From NCBI GenBank assembly GCA_002683585.1, contig NYTQ01000117.1, positions 1-9,677 of the forward strand: 9,677 bases of DNA, written 5' to 3'. The notes below the pieces were generated by a model. It made no database searches. It was not told the origin of the DNA and saw nothing but the letters and a program-made list of their open reading frames with translations. Every line of letters starts with the position of its first letter. Position 1 is the first letter of the stretch. Of the stretch, positions 6,859 to 9,677 are shown in pieces. Origin of the DNA: Cryomorphaceae bacterium. Lineage in GTDB: Bacteria > Bacteroidota > Bacteroidia > Flavobacteriales > Crocinitomicaceae. Position numbers and translations under genes: made by a program.

Positions 6859-7755
6859 ATGTCAATTGAAGTTAAAAACGTATTTAAATATTATGGAGAG
6901 CAGGCTGCAGTAAAAGGCATAAGCTTTTCTGTTAAATCTGGCGAAATCGTTGGCTTTTTAGGGCCGAATGGTGCTGGAAAAAGTACGACCATGAAAATGA
7001 TCACAGGATATATTCCCACCACATCTGGTGAAATTCTGGTTTCAGGCATGCCAGTTGGAACAGATCAGTTAGACCCAAAAAAGAAAATAGGTTATCTCCC
7101 TGAGAATAATCCTTTATACTTGGATATGTACGTAAGAGAATATTTAGATTTTGTTGCGCGCATCTACAAAGTTTCTAATCGAAGCGAGCAGGTAAAAAAA
7201 ATGATTCATTCCGTTGGCTTAGAAATTGAGCAGAATAAGAAAATTGGCGCTTTGTCTAAAGGATATAGACAGCGTGTGGGTTTGGCCCAGGCAATGATTC
7301 ATGATCCAGAGGTATTGATTCTCGATGAACCGACTTCGGGCTTGGACCCTAATCAACTTATAGAAGTTAGAGAGTTAATTAAGGATATTGGTAAGGAAAA
7401 AACGCTGATGCTGTCTACTCATATTATGCAGGAGGCCGAGGCGATATGTGATAGAGTCGTCATTCTGTCAAAAGGAGAAATTGTTGCTGACATGCCGACA
7501 AATAGGCTTCATGAGAAATCAGATTTAAAATGTGTTTTTGTTGAATTTCAAGGCACTGTCACTAAATCTCAACTCTCAAAGATTAAAGAAATTACGAAAG
7601 TAGAAACTAGGGCAGAAGGTTGGCTGTTATATTCAGAAACAGAAGATTTAAGGCCGTATATTTCTAAGTTCAGTCAAGAAAATAATCTTGTAATTCTCAC
7701 CCTACAACTGGAGCAAAAATCACTTTCTTCAGTATTTAAAGATTTAACAAAGTAA
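6859..7755 (+). CDS. gldA: Gliding motility-type ABC transporter ATP-binding protein GldA
   Basis: A 298-residue ABC ATPase, the typical length for GldA, and starting with the MSIEV sequence seen in that family. Motifs in order: Walker A GPNGAGKST (35-43); a Q-loop region reading GYLPENNPLY (78-87), with Glu82 where many ABC ATPases have Gln; signature LSKGYRQRV (132-140); Walker B VLILDEP (152-158) with catalytic Glu157; D-loop SGLD (160-163); and the switch His188 in STHIM. Residues about 215-298 form the extra C-terminal domain of this DrrA/NatA/GldA group. In Flavobacterium GldA works at the inner membrane with the permease GldF and with GldG, and the trio is needed for gliding. No gldF or gldG is in the window; gldA is also separate from gldFG in Flavobacterium johnsoniae. 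A related ABC-2 export ATPase is the main alternative. The gene is one base from tyrS, so the two are almost certainly co-transcribed. Confidence 0.82.
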   Translation: MSIEVKNVFKYYGEQAAVKGISFSVKSGEIVGFLGPNGAGKSTTMKMITGYIPTTSGEILVSGMPVGTDQLDPKKKIGYLPENNPLYLDMYVREYLDFVARIYKVSNRSEQVKKMIHSVGLEIEQNKKIGALSKGYRQRVGLAQAMIHDPEVLILDEPTSGLDPNQLIEVRELIKDIGKEKTLMLSTHIMQEAEAICDRVVILSKGEIVADMPTNRLHEKSDLKCVFVEFQGTVTKSQLSKIKEITKVETRAEGWLLYSETEDLRPYISKFSQENNLVILTLQLEQKSLSSVFKDLTK

Positions 7756-7756
7756 T

Positions 7757-9028
7757 ATGAATTTTATTGAAGAGCTTAAGTGGAGAGGGATGATTCACGA
7801 TATCATGCCTGGAACTGAGGAAGCTTTATTAAAAGCACCCTCATCTGGTTATATTGGTTTTGATCCAACTTCAGATTCCTTACATATTGGGAGTCTAGTT
7901 CAGATAATGACATTGGTACATTTTCAGCGTGCAGGACATTCACCTATAGCCCTAATTGGCGGTGCCACTGGGATGGTAGGCGATCCTTCTGGAAAGTCTC
8001 AAGAAAGGAACCTTTTAGATGAGCAAACGATATCAGATAATATTAAAGGTGTAAGGAAACAGCTTGAGAAATTTTTAAGCTTTGAGGGAGCGAATTCAGC
8101 AGAAATTGCAAACAATTATGATTGGTTTAAGTCCATGAATTTTTTAGAATTTATTAGAGATGTCGGAAAGCATATTCCTGTAAACTATATGATGGCAAAA
8201 GATTCGGTAAAATCAAGATTAGAGACTGGAATGTCTTTTACAGAATTTACCTATCAGCTAGTCCAGGGCTTTGATTTTTATTACCTCAATAAGCATAAAA
8301 ACTGCATTGTTCAACTCGGAGGTTCCGATCAATGGGGAAACATTGTCACAGGGACAGAACTGATTCGTAGAAAGGCAGGCGGTACTGCTTTTGCGGTTAC
8401 GACTCCGTTAATCAAAAAAGCAGACGGTACTAAATTTGGTAAAACTGAAAGTGGAAATATTTGGCTCGATCGTGAGAAGACTTCTCCTTATGCATTTTAT
8501 CAGTATTGGTTAAATACCTCAGATGCAGATGCCACCAATTTCATCAAGATATTCACGCTATTCACTGAAGAAGAAATTAGGCAGCTGCAAACAGAGCATG
8601 ATACTGCGCCTCATATGAGAAGTCTTCAAAAGCATTTGGCCGAGGATATTACAAAACGTGTTCATGGAAATGAAGCGTACGAGCAGGCCGTCAATGCATC
8701 TAAAATTCTCTTCGGAAAATCAACACAAGAGGACTTGTTGCGCTTATCATCTGAAGCATTTTTAGAAATTTTTCAGGGTGTTCCTCAAGCACACTTGTCT
8801 AGGAAAGAACTCGAAGAAGGACTTCCTATTGTTGATGTTTTAGCGTCAAAAACTGGTTTTCTTTCCTCCAATGGCGAAGCGAGAAGAGCCCTTAAGGCAA
8901 ATTCTATATCTGTTAACAAGGAAAAAGTTACCGAGTCCTTTCTGCTCGATGATAGTAACCTAATCAACGGTAAATACCTTCTTTTAGGGAAAGGCAAGAA
9001 ATCTAACTTTATTGTAGTGATCGACTAA
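7757..9028 (+). CDS. tyrS: Tyrosine--tRNA ligase (TyrRS)
   Basis: A complete 423-residue class I aminoacyl-tRNA synthetase that charges tRNA-Tyr in the cytoplasm; the length is normal for bacterial TyrS. The N-terminal Rossmann domain has GYIGFDPTSDSLHIGSLV (31-48), with the HIGH-type motif as HIGS (43-46). The tyrosine pocket is seen in FTYQLVQGFDFYYL (164-177: Tyr166, Gln170, Asp173) and in QLGGSDQWGNI (186-196). The KMSKS-type loop is KFGKT (226-230), the usual form in bacterial TyrRS. An anticodon-binding helical part (about 240-340) leads to an S4-like RNA-binding domain at about 356-415 (FLSSNGEARRALKANSISVN). All expected catalytic parts are present. It starts one base after the gldA stop and converges with queA. 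Confidence 0.97.
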   Translation: MNFIEELKWRGMIHDIMPGTEEALLKAPSSGYIGFDPTSDSLHIGSLVQIMTLVHFQRAGHSPIALIGGATGMVGDPSGKSQERNLLDEQTISDNIKGVRKQLEKFLSFEGANSAEIANNYDWFKSMNFLEFIRDVGKHIPVNYMMAKDSVKSRLETGMSFTEFTYQLVQGFDFYYLNKHKNCIVQLGGSDQWGNIVTGTELIRRKAGGTAFAVTTPLIKKADGTKFGKTESGNIWLDREKTSPYAFYQYWLNTSDADATNFIKIFTLFTEEEIRQLQTEHDTAPHMRSLQKHLAEDITKRVHGNEAYEQAVNASKILFGKSTQEDLLRLSSEAFLEIFQGVPQAHLSRKELEEGLPIVDVLASKTGFLSSNGEARRALKANSISVNKEKVTESFLLDDSNLINGKYLLLGKGKKSNFIVVID

Positions 9029-9053
9029 GATGCTCTTAAAAGCTAATAATCTC

Positions 9054-9677
9054 TTATATAATGAGCATTGCATCTCCGTATGAGTAGAAACGATATTTTT
9101 CTTTAATCGCTTCTGCATACGTTTTCTGCATTAATTCATGTCCACAAAATGCTGATATCATCATTAATAAAGTAGATAATGGCGTATGGAAGTTCGTAAT
9201 CAAGCAGTTCGCAATGCTAAATTCATAAGGAGGGAAAATAAATTTGTTTGTCCATCCTTCATAAGGCTTGAGATACCCATCTGTGGTTACAGCGGTTTCT
9301 ATGGTACGCATTGACGTTGTACCAACTGCACATACTTTTCTTTTAGCTCTCTTCGCTATGTTGACGGTTTCAGAGGCTTCTTCTGTAATAATTGCCTGCT
9401 CAGAATCCATTTTATGCTTTGTTAAATCTTCTACCTCAACAGGTCTGAAGGTTCCTAGACCAACATGAAGCGTTATTTCAGAAAATTCAATTCCTTTTAG
9501 CTCCAACCTTTTCAGTAATTGTCTTGAAAAGTGTAATCCTGCGGTTGGTGCAGCAACTGCGCCTTCCTCTTTCGCGAATATTGTTTGGTAGCGCTCTTCA
9601 TCGGAAGGTTCAACATCTCTTTTGATATATTTTGGAAGTGGTGTTTCTCCCAGCTCTGTAATTTTTGCTTTAAAGTC
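9054..9677 (-). CDS. queA: S-adenosylmethionine:tRNA ribosyltransferase-isomerase QueA, C-terminal part
   Basis: QueA transfers and rearranges the ribose of S-adenosylmethionine onto preQ1-tRNA to make epoxyqueuosine at the wobble base. The frame is open to the right edge, giving 207 residues of a protein usually near 345; about 140 N-terminal residues are missing. Counting from the edge, the conserved blocks are TPLPKYIKR (12-20), ERYQTIFA (28-35), APTAGLHF (43-50), [11 protein letters not shown] (70-80), TTSMRTIE (120-127), TNFHTP (161-166) and [12 protein letters not shown] (195-206). An apparent start at 9506 is an internal TTG within conserved sequence and is not the real start. The gene converges with tyrS, and the 25-base gap between them holds no strong terminator hairpin. 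Both are tRNA-related genes, and queuosine occurs in tRNA-Tyr among others, but convergence argues against shared transcription. Confidence 0.96.
   Translation of the reverse strand, partial: DFKAKITELGETPLPKYIKRDVEPSDEERYQTIFAKEEGAVAAPTAGLHFSRQLLKRLELKGIEFSEITLHVGLGTFRPVEVEDLTKHKMDSEQAIITEEASETVNIAKRAKRKVCAVGTTSMRTIETAVTTDGYLKPYEGWTNKFIFPPYEFSIANCLITNFHTPLSTLLMMISAFCGHELMQKTYAEAIKEKYRFYSYGDAMLII

Noticed and set aside
7091..7120. Glu82 in place of the usual Q-loop Gln of GldA as a sign of a defective ATPase
   Set aside because: GYLPE-NPLY is a common form in the GldA/NatA/DrrA group, and Walker A, signature, Walker B and switch His are all intact.
8432..8446. KFGKT in place of KMSKS in TyrRS as a degraded motif
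   Set aside because: KFGKS or KFGKT is the normal form in bacterial tyrosyl-tRNA synthetases.
9029..9053. Bidirectional terminator between tyrS and queA
   Set aside because: The only inverted repeat (GCTCTTAAAAGC, 9032-9043) is short and imperfect, with no T-run after it, so I could not support a terminator.
9054..9506. A self-contained 150-residue minus-strand gene starting at 9506
   Set aside because: The start is a TTG inside an uninterrupted QueA frame. Conserved QueA blocks ([12 protein letters not shown]) continue upstream to the window edge, so the gene is larger and truncated by the window.

Overview
The window is AT-rich, densely packed DNA from a member of the Bacteroidota, most likely a flavobacterium-like lineage. 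Three things suggest this: a type IX secretion (T9SS) type B C-terminal sorting domain followed by a PorP/SprF protein, an OmpA protein with PD40 and SprB-like repeats, and a GldA-type gliding ABC ATPase. The last two promoter-like sites also resemble the Bacteroidota TAnnTTTG -7 element. I cannot assign a genus.

Layout. Positions 1-117 hold the tail of a secreted protein with a CHU_C/gliding-type sorting domain. It is followed closely by a PorP/SprF outer-membrane protein (124-1110) and a beta-propeller/SprB/OmpA protein (1115-2605). This is a typical three-gene T9SS cargo and accessory cluster. After a 106-base gap with one candidate promoter comes a second same-strand run: an unrecognised five-helix membrane protein (2712-3338), the RNase P protein RnpA (start best placed at 3365, end 3730), an S41/CtpA-type processing protease (3733-5376), an O-antigen ligase/polymerase-type membrane protein (5382-6833), GldA (6859-7755) and tyrosyl-tRNA synthetase (7757-9028). 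Most gaps in this run are 1-26 bases, so much of it is probably co-transcribed, possibly with an internal promoter before gldA. On the opposite strand, converging on tyrS across 25 bases, is the C-terminal part of queA (9054-9677), which runs off the right edge.

How the genes fit together. The left cluster builds a surface structure: a T9SS-exported protein, an outer-membrane PorP/SprF partner and a periplasmic peptidoglycan-binding OmpA protein. The right cluster mixes housekeeping RNA functions (RnpA, TyrRS, QueA) with envelope functions (protease, glycan ligase, GldA). I see no mobile element, CRISPR array, tRNA, rRNA or clear rho-independent terminator. Nearly everything belongs to known families. 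The least explained items are the 208-residue membrane protein before rnpA, the SprB-like module inside the OmpA protein, and the unassigned substrate of the O-antigen ligase-like protein. I found no convincing evidence of an entirely new system.
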